Of a stretch of 64,000 nucleotides of DNA, positions 8,951 to 17,507 are shown piece after piece. Origin of the DNA: Sphaerochaeta globosa str. Buddy (GTDB lineage Bacteria; Spirochaetota; Spirochaetia; Sphaerochaetales; Sphaerochaetaceae); contig NC_015152.1 in the NCBI RefSeq assembly GCF_000190435.1, forward strand, positions 124,001 through 188,000. The letters are read 5' to 3'. How positions within the stretch are numbered: the stretch's first letter is position 1; each line of letters starts with the position of its first letter. The translations under genes were made by a program, and so were the position numbers. Below the pieces are notes generated by a model. The model was given only the letters and a program-made list of their open reading frames with translations, made no database searches and had not been told where the DNA came from.

Positions 8951-9266
8951 GTCCCTGTGGTAATTTTGCTTAGTGTATCCAAGAAGAAAGACTTTGTCAC
9001 GGGGGTGGGGAAAATTTATCTGATTGCCTGTTCTACGGCATCACCTCTTCGAAGCCCGCTTGCCAACAGGTAAGGCAAGGTCCTGCAATTTCCTTCCCAG
9101 TATATCGTCCTTGGCAATGAGCAGGATGTCATCCGCCATTCCGATGGCAAGCAAAACCTGTACATAGGCTCCCATCGAAACCGATGGGGATCCTTTCTCT
9201 CCTTGAAAATCTGCAGCGTCCCTAGTTGACAGTATTCGACCCTTGGGTGTACAAAGGACCATCAGC
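8951..9266. other. Divergent intergenic/leader region between glutamate synthase operon and glnN
   Basis: No recognised gene. It must hold the promoters and leader RNAs for both directions. A minus-strand frame (about 9041-9268) encodes 75 residues that look protein-like (GAYVQVLLAIGMADDILLIA) and could start at an internal ATG; I recognise no family, so it may be a leader peptide or chance. Hairpins: CCCATCG-aaac-CGATGGG at 9171-9188, and GTTGA-CAGTAT-TCGAC near 9225-9240, a six-base loop with one wobble pair. Confidence 0.35.
9226..9255 (+). promoter_or_regulatory. Possible sigma-70-type promoter for glnN
   Basis: TTGACA (9226-9231), 18-base spacer, TACAAA (9250-9255). The -35 is perfect and the -10 matches four of six. 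If used, the RNA would begin at about 9262, immediately before the terminator hairpin, leaving no leader for upstream antiterminator hairpins. A promoter further upstream is therefore equally possible. Confidence 0.35.
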
Positions 9267-9312
9267 AAAGGCGCTGTAGTCCGTTATGGGCTACAGCGCC
9301 TTTCTCTTTTTC
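9267..9312 (+). terminator. Leader terminator (putative attenuator) before glnN
   Basis: The arms AAAGGCGCTGTAGtCC and GGgCTACAGCGCCTTT form 16 pairs (one G-T) around GTTAT, followed by CTCTTTTT. It lies 117 bases upstream of the glnN start on the same strand, and no gene ends before it on that strand, so it cannot be an ordinary gene-end terminator. It mirrors the element at 8893-8950 on the other side of the same intergenic region. Confidence 0.85.
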
Positions 9313-9428
9313 CAGCGAACACGCAGGAATTGGGTTGGTGGGCACCTCGTTTCTTGGCGGCCGAAAGGTGACAAGGCCAAGATCCGGGAGTGCCGAAAAC
9401 CCGTGTATACCACCAGAGGGGGCAGTGT

Positions 9429-11522
9429 ATGACAGAACGTGTTGATCAGTATTTCGGGTGTTCGGTATTCGGCGATAGAATGATGCGCGAATATCTCAAT
9501 AAGGAAACCTACCGCGAGCTCAAGCAGACCATCCGCGAGGGCAAGGAACTCGATATTTCCATTGCCAACCAGGTTGCACATGCCATGAAGGAATGGGCCT
9601 TGAGTAAGGGTGTTACCCATTTCACCCATTGGTTCCAGCCCATGACCGGCATTACCGCTGAAAAACACGAGAGCTTCATTTCCCCTGCAAAAGACGGCTC
9701 CGCCCTGCTGGAGTTCTCCGGCAAGGAACTCATCAAGGGCGAACCCGACGCCTCCTCCTTTCCCTCCGGCGGACTCAGGGCAACCTTCGAAGCCCGAGGC
9801 TATACCGCATGGGATCCCTCAAGTTATGCATTCATAAAGGAAAATACACTGTGTATTCCCACTGCTTTCTGTTCGTACAGCGGTGAGGTATTGGATAAGA
9901 AGACCCCGCTTCTCCGCTCCATGGAGGTTATCAGCACACAGGCTTTGAGGATTCTCAAGCTCTTCGGCAAGACCGAGGTGAAGCGTGTAGTTACCACCGT
10001 CGGACCCGAGCAGGAGTATTTCCTCATCGACAAGAGCTTGTATCTCAAGCGCAAGGACTTGATCCATACCGGACGAACCCTTCTGGGAGCAAGACCGCCC
10101 AAAGGTCAGGAGCTGGAGGACCACTACTTCGGCAACCTCAAGAGTAGGGTATCTTCCTTCATGCGTGAGCTGGATGAGGAGCTGTGGAAGCTGGGAATCC
10201 TGGCAAAGACCGAGCATAACGAGGTCGCTCCCAGCCAGCACGAGCTTGCCCCCATTTTCACCACCAGCAACCTGGCTGTCGACCACAACCAGCTGACCAT
10301 GGAGATGATGAAAAAGATTGCAGACAAGCATGGCCTGGTTTGTCTGTTGCATGAAAAGCCGTTTGCCGGTGTGAACGGGTCGGGCAAACACAACAACTGG
10401 TCCATCTCAACCGATGCAGGAGTGAACCTGCTTGAGCCTGGTGATAATCCGAAGGACAACGCCCAGTTCCTGCTCTTCCTGGTTGCAGTCATTGCTGCCG
10501 TGGATGAGTATCAGGATCTCTTGAGGGTTTCGGTTGCCAGTGCCGGCAACGACCATCGCCTGGGGGCGAACGAAGCTCCTCCGGCCATAGTTTCCATGTT
10601 CCTTGGTGAAGAGCTGACCAACATCCTCGACTCGCTTGCGGACGGAACGGATTGTCCTTGCAAGGCTCCCTCTTCGATGCTGTTGGGTGTGAACCTGCTT
10701 CCTCCGCTTCCCAAGGACAGCACCGACCGGAACAGAACCAGCCCGTTTGCTTTCACCGGCAACAAGTTTGAGTTCAGAATGCTTGGTTCCTCCTTCTCCG
10801 TCAGTGGTCCGAACTTCGTATTGAACACCATTATTGCCGATAAGCTCTCCCAGTTTGCTGATTCGCTGGAAATGGAAAACGACTTTTCCTGCGCCCTCTC
10901 AAAGCTGGTCAAGGAGACCTATCAGAAGCACCGAAGAATTGTGTTCAACGGGAACAACTATGCCCAGGCTTGGGTGGAGGAAGCCCACAGGCGGGGTTTG
11001 TCGAATCTGAAGTCCACCGTCGATGCGCTTCCGGCCTTCATTTCCAAAAAGAGCATCGACCTCTTTTCAAAGTTCAATGTCCTTAGCGAAACAGAAATCC
11101 ACAGCCGCTATGAGATTGTTTTGGAGAATTACTGCAAGACGATCAACATCGAAGCCCTCACCATGACTGATATGATTCGTAAGCAGATTCTTCCCGCCAT
11201 CAGCGCCTTCAGCGGAGAACTTGCCCGCTCTGCACAGGACAAGCTTGCTTTGGTTCCCGCACTTTCACTCTCCTATGAAAAGAATACCGTTACTGAGTTG
11301 AGCAGACTGACCGACAGCCTTGCCTCAGCGGTAGCAGAATTGGAGAGGAAGGTGGTGGATGCACGCATGCCCGGCGAAGTGCTTCAGGTGAGCAGGTACT
11401 ACCACGACCAGGTGCTCCCAGCTATGGCTGAAGTAAGGTCGATCAGTGATACAGCCGAGCTCTTGATGGGTGAACAATACTATCCTATTCCTACCTATGA
11501 GCATTTGCTCTATTCAGTCTGA
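9429..11522 (+). CDS. glnN: Glutamine synthetase, type III
   Basis: An ATP-dependent glutamine synthetase of the large GSIII class; the 698 residues are typical. Visible family segments include RATFEARGYTAWDPSS, VGPEQEYFLIDK, the EHNEVAPSQHELAP metal region, NGSGKHNNWS for ATP, RLGANEAPPAI and the NRTSPFAFTGNKFEFR active-site stretch. The chosen ATG at 9429 has AGGGGG upstream; an in-frame GTG at 9390 is possible but less well placed. It is transcribed away from the glutamate synthase operon and stands behind a leader terminator. The organism thus encodes two unrelated glutamine synthetases, probably used under different nitrogen supply (inference). Confidence 0.95.
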   Translation: MTERVDQYFGCSVFGDRMMREYLNKETYRELKQTIREGKELDISIANQVAHAMKEWALSKGVTHFTHWFQPMTGITAEKHESFISPAKDGSALLEFSGKELIKGEPDASSFPSGGLRATFEARGYTAWDPSSYAFIKENTLCIPTAFCSYSGEVLDKKTPLLRSMEVISTQALRILKLFGKTEVKRVVTTVGPEQEYFLIDKSLYLKRKDLIHTGRTLLGARPPKGQELEDHYFGNLKSRVSSFMRELDEELWKLGILAKTEHNEVAPSQHELAPIFTTSNLAVDHNQLTMEMMKKIADKHGLVCLLHEKPFAGVNGSGKHNNWSISTDAGVNLLEPGDNPKDNAQFLLFLVAVIAAVDEYQDLLRVSVASAGNDHRLGANEAPPAIVSMFLGEELTNILDSLADGTDCPCKAPSSMLLGVNLLPPLPKDSTDRNRTSPFAFTGNKFEFRMLGSSFSVSGPNFVLNTIIADKLSQFADSLEMENDFSCALSKLVKETYQKHRRIVFNGNNYAQAWVEEAHRRGLSNLKSTVDALPAFISKKSIDLFSKFNVLSETEIHSRYEIVLENYCKTINIEALTMTDMIRKQILPAISAFSGELARSAQDKLALVPALSLSYEKNTVTELSRLTDSLASAVAELERKVVDARMPGEVLQVSRYYHDQVLPAMAEVRSISDTAELLMGEQYYPIPTYEHLLYSV

Positions 11523-11546
11523 CCTGAAATATATGACATAAGCTTT

Positions 11547-11576
11547 GGAAACCCTCGTGAAAACCGAGGGTTTTCC
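11547..11576 (+). terminator. Terminator after glnN
   Basis: AAACCCTCG-tgaaaa-CGAGGGTTT with a T-rich tail (TTTTCCTGT), starting 25 bases after the glnN stop and about 57 bases before the next gene. Confidence 0.75.
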
Positions 11577-11632
11577 TGTATCATCCATGCATTTTCATGC
11601 TAGAGTAAGAGTGTTCGATCTTCGGAGGAAGG

Positions 11633-12553
11633 ATGCATCAGGAGAACCTGTCAGAATTACTCTACTCTCTCTTCAACACCATACCCGACCCCTTTTTTGT
11701 CATCGGCGAAGATGGCACCTATTTGGAGGTATTCGGGGGGACCGAACGAAGTCTTTATGATGATGGTAAACCCATGCAAGGCAAGAATATTTACGAGTTC
11801 ATGCCCAAGGAGTTTGCCGATTTCTATATGCAGCAGGTACGCCATACTCTGGAAATTAATGCTCTCAACAGCTTTGATTATCAGCTGGAAACAAACAAGG
11901 TAAACCTTCCAGAGTTCAATGGACCAGGAGGAATGCAATGGTTTGAAACCAGGATGTTCCCCCTGCAGAAGACGTATAAGGGACAACGGGCGGTTACCGC
12001 CATGATCATCAACATCACTGAACGGAGAAACCTGCATAAGAAGTTGCGGGAGCTCTCCTATGTCGATCCTTTGACCGGCCTGTATAACCGCCGCTACTTT
12101 CTGGAACGGGTACGAATCCACTTGATGGAGAAGGGCGAGGCCCACATCATGCTCTGCGATATCGACCGGTTCAAGGATGTGAATGACCAATATGGCCACT
12201 TAGCCGGTGACGCGGTGCTGAAGGAATTCGCCCGCATTGCCAGGGATGTCCTGAAGCACAATCACGCCATCGCCCGCTTAGGAGGGGATGAGTTTGTCAT
12301 GGCATTGACGGACTTGACCGATGAGCAGGCATATGAGGTGGGTGAAAGCCTTAGGAAGCGGGTGGAAGAGACTTCGATTTACTACCAAAGCACCGTACTT
12401 TCCATTTGTATCAGTATCGGCATAGCAAAGCTCAGCTTCGAGGACTTGGAGAAAAGCGAGTTGATCGCCGATGCCGACCGTGCCCTCTATCAGGCAAAAG
12501 CAGCAGGAAAGAACCGGGTCTGCCTGTTCTCTGACCCTGCAAGGGGGAAGTAA
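11633..12553 (+). CDS. PAS-GGDEF diguanylate cyclase
   Basis: Probably makes cyclic di-GMP. The 306 residues show an N-terminal PAS domain (about 8-130, ending in the usual NITERR linker), then a GGDEF domain (about 140-300) that starts with DPLTGLYNRRYF and has an intact GGDEF site at residues 217-221. No RxxD inhibitory site is obvious five residues before it. There is no membrane segment or signal peptide. The ATG follows CGGAGGAAGG. Its TAA overlaps the ATG of the next c-di-GMP gene, so the two are co-translated. Confidence 0.92.
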   Translation: MHQENLSELLYSLFNTIPDPFFVIGEDGTYLEVFGGTERSLYDDGKPMQGKNIYEFMPKEFADFYMQQVRHTLEINALNSFDYQLETNKVNLPEFNGPGGMQWFETRMFPLQKTYKGQRAVTAMIINITERRNLHKKLRELSYVDPLTGLYNRRYFLERVRIHLMEKGEAHIMLCDIDRFKDVNDQYGHLAGDAVLKEFARIARDVLKHNHAIARLGGDEFVMALTDLTDEQAYEVGESLRKRVEETSIYYQSTVLSICISIGIAKLSFEDLEKSELIADADRALYQAKAAGKNRVCLFSDPARGK

Positions 12554-14559
12554 TGTTCAATATCCTATTCAACATCGCCCTCCTGTTGGCTCTCACCATT
12601 TTCTTTGCAACCTATCCGTTTAGGAATCTTCGCCGGCTCACCTCCCATAAAGTGCTGGTCGGCATGATTATCGGCTTCATCGGTATTTCAGTCATGCTCA
12701 ATCCACTTACCCTCTATGAAGGGGTGATTTTTGACTCCCGAACCATTCTGCTTACCGTTTCGGGTATGGTGCTTGGTCTGATACCGACCGTCATCGGGGC
12801 CTCCATGATGGGGATCTATCGCATGATCATCGGAGGAAGCGGCCTTCTTACAGGTCTGATCACCATTCTCATCGGCAGTACAGTCGGAGTTGTGTGGCAT
12901 GCAAAACGGTACCAGAAAGTATTGAACAAGCATGAAGTTTTCGGGGTGGAATACTACTTGGTAGGTTTGGTAACCCATATCGGCATGCTGCTTGCGATGC
13001 TGCTCATCCCTTCGAATATCCGTAACTCGGTGATCAGCACTATGGCCTTCCCGATTCTGGTTGTCTATCCTGTGGGGACCTATCTGCTCAGCCTCCTGCT
13101 TTTCAGCCAGGCAAGGCGCATTGTTTCGATTACTGAACTTGAGAAAAGTGAACGCCTTTTTAAGACTATGTTCGAGGAAGCTCCCATCGGCATGTCCCTC
13201 ACTGATTTGAAAACGGGAAGAATTACCAACATCAACCAAAGCTATGTAACAATGCTCGGCTATACCAAAGAAGAGATGTTGGGAAGGACATGGGAAGAGT
13301 TTACCCATCCGGACGATAAGGCGGTCAGCAAGGCAACTACCGATAGATTTGCCAAAGGCGCTGCTGGACCACTTTCGCTGGACAAGCGTTTTCTTCGCAA
13401 GGATGGAGAAATCCTTTGGGCCAATCTCTCCCTCTCGGTGTTCAGTACCGAGGATAGGGAACAATCGGAATCCTTATGCATGACAGTCGATATCACCGAA
13501 CGCAAACACTATGAACAGAAAATTCTCTATGCCTCCAATCACGATGCATTGACCGGACTGTACAACCGCGTGCACTTTGAGGAGTATGTGCGGGACCTGA
13601 AACTTGGTGAGGATCAGATGCTTACCGTTGCGTTCGGCGATGTGAACGGGCTGAGAATCCTCAATGAGGCATTCGGCCGCGATGAAGGCAATCGTCTGCT
13701 CAGCCGCATAGCCCGGATTCTGGAAAAAAACCTACCCAAGGGCGATTATGTTAGCCGGGTGGGAGGTGATGAGTTCGCCCTGTTCTTCTTCAATCGCAGC
13801 ACGGACCAAGTCGAGGCCCTCCTTGGTGCGGTAACAGCCGATATTGCAGCCCTTGAGATGATGGGCTCCGTCATTCCCTCGATGAGCTTCGGCCTTTCTT
13901 CCTTGGATGCCGCCCAGCGCAGCATCAACGAGGCAATCAAGCAGGCTGAGAAGGACCTTGCCACCCGTAAGCTGGTGGATAGCCCGCATACTCGGGGCAA
14001 GGCCGTCTATGCCATCATCAATACCCTGCATGAGAAGAACAAGCGCGAGGAGAATCACTCGAGGCGTGTAAGTGATTTGTGTGAACGCCTTGCCAAGGCG
14101 TATGGTTTGGGTGAGATGGCATCGAACGAACTCAGGCTGGTTGGACTGTTGCATGACATCGGCAAGATCGCCATCCATGAATCGATTCTCAACAAGGAAG
14201 GACGGCTGACCTACGAAGAGTGGAAGGAAATGAAACGCCACGCCGAAATCGGGTACCGCATTCTCAACTCCGTTGAGGACATGGGAAGCCTTGCCCAGTA
14301 TGTACTGGCACATCATGAGCACTATGACGGCAATGGATATCCGAAGGGCTTGAAAGGTGAGGAGATTCCCTTGCAGTCGAGGATTATCAGCATCGCCGAC
14401 GCGTATGATGCCATGACTGCGTACAGACCATATCGGCAGATAGTCACCTCCGAGCAGGCAGCCCGCGAGATCAAACGGTGCATCCAAACCCAATTTGACC
14501 CCATTCTTGCAAAAGTATTCATTGAAGAGGTGCTAAACCTAAGCTACGAGAGCCTGTAG
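12553..14559 (+). CDS. Membrane 5TM sensor with PAS, GGDEF and HD-GYP domains
   Basis: A 668-residue inner-membrane signalling protein. Residues 1-190 contain about six hydrophobic helices of the 5TMR-LYT type (LTLYEGVIFDSRTILLTVSG). A PAS domain spans about 200-320. The GGDEF domain has intact GGDEF at about 404-408. The C-terminal HD-GYP phosphodiesterase domain (about 490-668) has LLHDIGK near residue 534, HHEHYDGNGYPKGL, and the late SIADAYDAMT motif. It can in principle both make and break c-di-GMP, and the two activities may be controlled separately. TAATG overlap couples it to the preceding cyclase gene. Confidence 0.92.
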   Translation: MFNILFNIALLLALTIFFATYPFRNLRRLTSHKVLVGMIIGFIGISVMLNPLTLYEGVIFDSRTILLTVSGMVLGLIPTVIGASMMGIYRMIIGGSGLLTGLITILIGSTVGVVWHAKRYQKVLNKHEVFGVEYYLVGLVTHIGMLLAMLLIPSNIRNSVISTMAFPILVVYPVGTYLLSLLLFSQARRIVSITELEKSERLFKTMFEEAPIGMSLTDLKTGRITNINQSYVTMLGYTKEEMLGRTWEEFTHPDDKAVSKATTDRFAKGAAGPLSLDKRFLRKDGEILWANLSLSVFSTEDREQSESLCMTVDITERKHYEQKILYASNHDALTGLYNRVHFEEYVRDLKLGEDQMLTVAFGDVNGLRILNEAFGRDEGNRLLSRIARILEKNLPKGDYVSRVGGDEFALFFFNRSTDQVEALLGAVTADIAALEMMGSVIPSMSFGLSSLDAAQRSINEAIKQAEKDLATRKLVDSPHTRGKAVYAIINTLHEKNKREENHSRRVSDLCERLAKAYGLGEMASNELRLVGLLHDIGKIAIHESILNKEGRLTYEEWKEMKRHAEIGYRILNSVEDMGSLAQYVLAHHEHYDGNGYPKGLKGEEIPLQSRIISIADAYDAMTAYRPYRQIVTSEQAAREIKRCIQTQFDPILAKVFIEEVLNLSYESL

Positions 14560-14620
14560 GCCGTTTCCTTGACAGCAGGTAATTTCAGGAATACCATGAA
14601 AATACCAGAAGGAGGTGCCT

Positions 14621-15274
14621 ATGGGAGTCATTACTATTTCCCGTCAGATAGGCAGTGAGGGAACCTTCATTGCCAAACGGGTTGCCGAACAACTGGGCTT
14701 GTCTTTTATTGACAAGGAAGACATCGAGAAGGTCATGCATGCCTATGGCTTCAGTGCCTTCGAAGAGGTGTACAACACCCGCCCCGGTTTTTGGGAACGC
14801 TTTGATCTGCAACGCTCCGTAACCATCGATTTTCTGCTTTCCACTATGCGCTCTTTTGCCAAGGTCGGTAATGTTGTCTTGCTCGGTCGGGGAGGGTTCG
14901 GCCTGTTCCAGGGGTATACCGACATTCTCAATGTTCGACTGAAAGCACCGCTTGCCGTACGCCTTGAACGTAAGCAGAGAGAGTATGGCGGTACTGACGA
15001 GCATGCTAGAAAAGCTCTGATAGAACAGGAGTTGATCAGGACCAGTTTTGTACAAACCGACCTGCAGTATAATCAGAACGATGCCTCGCTGTTTGATTTG
15101 GTTGTCGATACCGCCATTGTTCCCCCCGAAACTGCAAGCTTGTGGATATGCGATGCCTATCAGCAATTGATGAAGAAACCCCGCATTGACGCAAAGCATG
15201 TCCGTGCCGACCTGGTGGTTGATGACGTGCTGCTTAAGCTGGTCAAAACCATGCTTGGGGACAGCGGGTCATGA
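14621..15274 (+). CDS. Cytidylate kinase-like family protein
   Basis: A 217-residue P-loop-type protein of the cytidylate kinase-like family common in anaerobes. The N-terminus ITISRQIGSEGTFIAKRVAE is the family's variant nucleotide-binding loop, which is not a classical GxxxxGKS/T. A central LLGRGG motif and an R-rich lid (RLERKQREYG) follow. The substrate of this family is not established. I chose ATG 14621 (AAGGAGG 5 bases upstream) over a GTG six bases earlier. The stop overlaps the next start by 4 bases. Confidence 0.85.
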   Translation: MGVITISRQIGSEGTFIAKRVAEQLGLSFIDKEDIEKVMHAYGFSAFEEVYNTRPGFWERFDLQRSVTIDFLLSTMRSFAKVGNVVLLGRGGFGLFQGYTDILNVRLKAPLAVRLERKQREYGGTDEHARKALIEQELIRTSFVQTDLQYNQNDASLFDLVVDTAIVPPETASLWICDAYQQLMKKPRIDAKHVRADLVVDDVLLKLVKTMLGDSGS

Positions 15275-15639
15275 AAGCCCTCGGTGGTGCTAGAGCGTTC
15301 CTGCTCATAGGGACGCTCTTACTTGCCTTGGTCCTTATCGCTCCCTTTGTATTCTCAGTGCTATCGCTCATTGTCAGAGCAGAGTTCAACTTCGATTACC
15401 TTATGACCGCGGAATTTGGCTCCATTGCCTTGATCGCCCTCGTATTTCTCTTGGTGGGAACCTTTCTGGCAAAGGGTCCGTATGTGCTGTGTCTCTCTAC
15501 TGCTGCATTGCTGGTCGTATCGTTGGTTGCCCTGATGCTGCTTTCGGACCCTCCCATAATCCTGGCAGCAGTAGTCTTGGTTCTGTATAACCTTTCACTG
15601 GTCCTGCTGCTCCTTCATGGGGTACTGAGTCTGAAGTGA
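15271..15639 (+). CDS. Small integral membrane protein, four predicted helices
   Basis: 122 residues, almost entirely hydrophobic, with helices at about 8-33, 47-66, 69-90 and 94-119. Only the short segment RAEFNFDYLMTAEF is polar. There are no recognised motifs. It is translationally coupled (ATGA) to the cytidylate kinase-like gene, so the two may work together. No homologue is recognised from memory. Confidence 0.75.
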   Translation: MKALGGARAFLLIGTLLLALVLIAPFVFSVLSLIVRAEFNFDYLMTAEFGSIALIALVFLLVGTFLAKGPYVLCLSTAALLVVSLVALMLLSDPPIILAAVVLVLYNLSLVLLLLHGVLSLK

Positions 15640-15672
15640 CAATAGGCTGGATCGTGTAGTACACTACAGACT

Positions 15673-16359
15673 ATGGATGTACTGGCATTTCTTCAAGAAA
15701 AGGATGAGCTTTCCTACATTGACCTCATCGAGCCCCTAAGGCTTGGTCAGGCCGAGGTGCTCATCGCTGAAAAAGAGGGAGTCTTGATCCGCATCAACGA
15801 TGATGCCTTGGATGGTGTGTTGTTCGATGAACGCCTGCTTTCGACTTTCACCGATATACTTGTCGGCTCTGATGCTCCCATCGCCGTTCATGACGGAATC
15901 CTTGTCGACACGCTCAAGGCTATGGGCATGGCCTATCACTTCCCCTGTTTCCAAGCAGTCTACACCAAGAGTACCCCGTTTGTTCTTTCCCAAAATCTTA
16001 CCATTCGTGAGCTTGGCATGGATGACCTGCCCGTCGTACTGGCCAACTACAAGAATGCCGACGAAGCGTACATAACCGGTCGGGTGCAATCGGGCTCTCT
16101 GATCGGGGCACAAGTCGACGGAGAGCTTGCCGCCTTTATCGGGCAGCATGCCGAGCTGACCATAGGACTTCTGGAAGTGCTTCCCGCGTATCGGAGACGC
16201 CATATCGGTGAGGAACTGGAAAAGGCGTATATCAATCGACTGCTTGCACACGGCCGTGTTCCTTTTTGTCATGTTACGACGCACAATGAAGCCTCTCTTG
16301 CCTTGCAGAAAAAGCTGGGAATGACGTTTGGTAAGCACCTGATTCACTGGTTTAATTAA
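15673..16359 (+). CDS. GNAT-family N-acetyltransferase
   Basis: 228 residues. The N-terminal half (1-115) resembles the accessory domain of two-domain acetyltransferases. The GNAT core is in the second half, with the acetyl-CoA loop in PAYRRRHIGEELEKAY (about residues 173-188) and the typical late strand and helix HNEASLALQKKLGM. No clear Shine-Dalgarno precedes the ATG; a near-palindrome TGTAGT-AC-ACTACA lies just upstream (15655-15668). The substrate is unknown. It may be co-transcribed with the preceding two genes (33-base gap). Confidence 0.82.
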   Translation: MDVLAFLQEKDELSYIDLIEPLRLGQAEVLIAEKEGVLIRINDDALDGVLFDERLLSTFTDILVGSDAPIAVHDGILVDTLKAMGMAYHFPCFQAVYTKSTPFVLSQNLTIRELGMDDLPVVLANYKNADEAYITGRVQSGSLIGAQVDGELAAFIGQHAELTIGLLEVLPAYRRRHIGEELEKAYINRLLAHGRVPFCHVTTHNEASLALQKKLGMTFGKHLIHWFN

Positions 16360-16398
16360 TATTTATACATAATGTTTTGAAAATATATGCATAGAGAC

Positions 16399-16431
16399 TG
16401 GTCAAGCATTCGATTTTCTGTATAATTATAC
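16399..16431 (+). promoter_or_regulatory. argC promoter with overlapping ArgR-like palindrome
   Basis: TGGTCA (16399-16404), 16-base spacer, perfect TATAAT (16421-16426). The -10 lies within the 12-base perfect palindrome GTATAATTATAC (16420-16431). That resembles an ARG box (AT-rich half sites around a TAATTA centre), so binding of an arginine repressor would block the promoter. The operator assignment is inference. Confidence 0.6.
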
Positions 16432-16457
16432 CAATACTGTATGATTGGGAGGATAGT

Positions 16458-17498
16458 ATGCTGCAATGCGGAGTTATTGGTGCTACAGGATATGCAGGAT
16501 CTGTACTGGTATCCCTCTTATCTGCTCACCCAAACGTTGAGATTTCCTATGTGGCTTCCCATTCCTATGTGGGCAAGCGTTTTTCCGATATCTATCCTTC
16601 ACTGAAGGGCGCGTGTGACTTGGTCTTGGAAGAAGAGCAGGTAGAGGAGGCGAGCAAACGTTGTTCCGTTCTCTTTCTTGCTCTCCCCCACGGGCTTGCC
16701 AGCAATAAGGTCACACAAGAAGTACTCAATCGGTGCATCATCATCGACTTGGGAGCCGACTACCGGCTCTGCGATAGTAGCGTCTATGAATCGTGGTATA
16801 AGACAGAGCATGGCAGCAAGGAATTACTTACGCAGAGTGTGTACGGCCTTTGTGAACTGCATCGCAGTGAAATCGAGCAATCCAACCTGATCGCCAATCC
16901 CGGCTGCTATACCACCTGTTCCATCCTCACCCTTGCACCGTTGTTGGCTGAGAAGTTGGTCGACCCGACCAGCCTGATCATCGACAGTGCCAGCGGGGTC
17001 AGCGGAGCGGGGCGAAGCGAGAAAATTGATTCGCTGTTCTGTGAGTGCAATGAATCCTACAAGGCCTATGGGGTCACCAATCATCGGCACACCCCGGAAA
17101 TAGAGCAGGAGCTGAGCCTGATCCATGGCTCGGCTTTGATGGTGCAATTCACTCCCCATCTGGTACCGATGAACCGGGGAATTCTGTCCACTTGCTATGC
17201 AAATCTCAAGGCTGCGGTGACCGAAAAGGATATTGAGGCGGCGTATGTGAAGCACTACGGCTCTGAACCATGCATCCGGCTTATGGGTTCCAGCTTACCC
17301 GAAACCCGATTTGTACGAGGTACCAATACCTGTGCCATCGGATGGAAGGTCGATGCAAGGACAAAACGCGTCATCGCCATCGGTGCGATCGATAACCTAA
17401 TCAAGGGCGCCGCCGGACAGGCGGTGCAAAACATGAATATCCGGTGCAATTTCGAGGAGACCTTGGGTCTTCCTCTGAATGTCAGCAACCCCCTCTAG
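16458..17498 (+). CDS. argC: N-acetyl-gamma-glutamyl-phosphate reductase
   Basis: NADPH-dependent third step of arginine synthesis. 346 residues, usual length. It has the N-terminal Rossmann loop GATGYAG, the catalytic Cys in IANPGCYTT near residue 150, the SGVSGAGR substrate loop, and HRHTPEIEQE with PHLVPMNRGI. The ATG follows GGGAGGA. It is the first gene of argCJBD; argJ begins 9 bases after its stop. The palindrome over its -10 suggests arginine repression. Confidence 0.97.
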   Translation: MLQCGVIGATGYAGSVLVSLLSAHPNVEISYVASHSYVGKRFSDIYPSLKGACDLVLEEEQVEEASKRCSVLFLALPHGLASNKVTQEVLNRCIIIDLGADYRLCDSSVYESWYKTEHGSKELLTQSVYGLCELHRSEIEQSNLIANPGCYTTCSILTLAPLLAEKLVDPTSLIIDSASGVSGAGRSEKIDSLFCECNESYKAYGVTNHRHTPEIEQELSLIHGSALMVQFTPHLVPMNRGILSTCYANLKAAVTEKDIEAAYVKHYGSEPCIRLMGSSLPETRFVRGTNTCAIGWKVDARTKRVIAIGAIDNLIKGAAGQAVQNMNIRCNFEETLGLPLNVSNPL

Positions 17499-17507
17499 GA
17501 GGCTTGT

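Noticed and set aside
9171-9188. Hairpin CCCATCG-aaac-CGATGGG as a terminator
   Set aside because: Followed only by GATCCTTTCTC without a proper T-run, and no gene ends there; kept as an unexplained hairpin.
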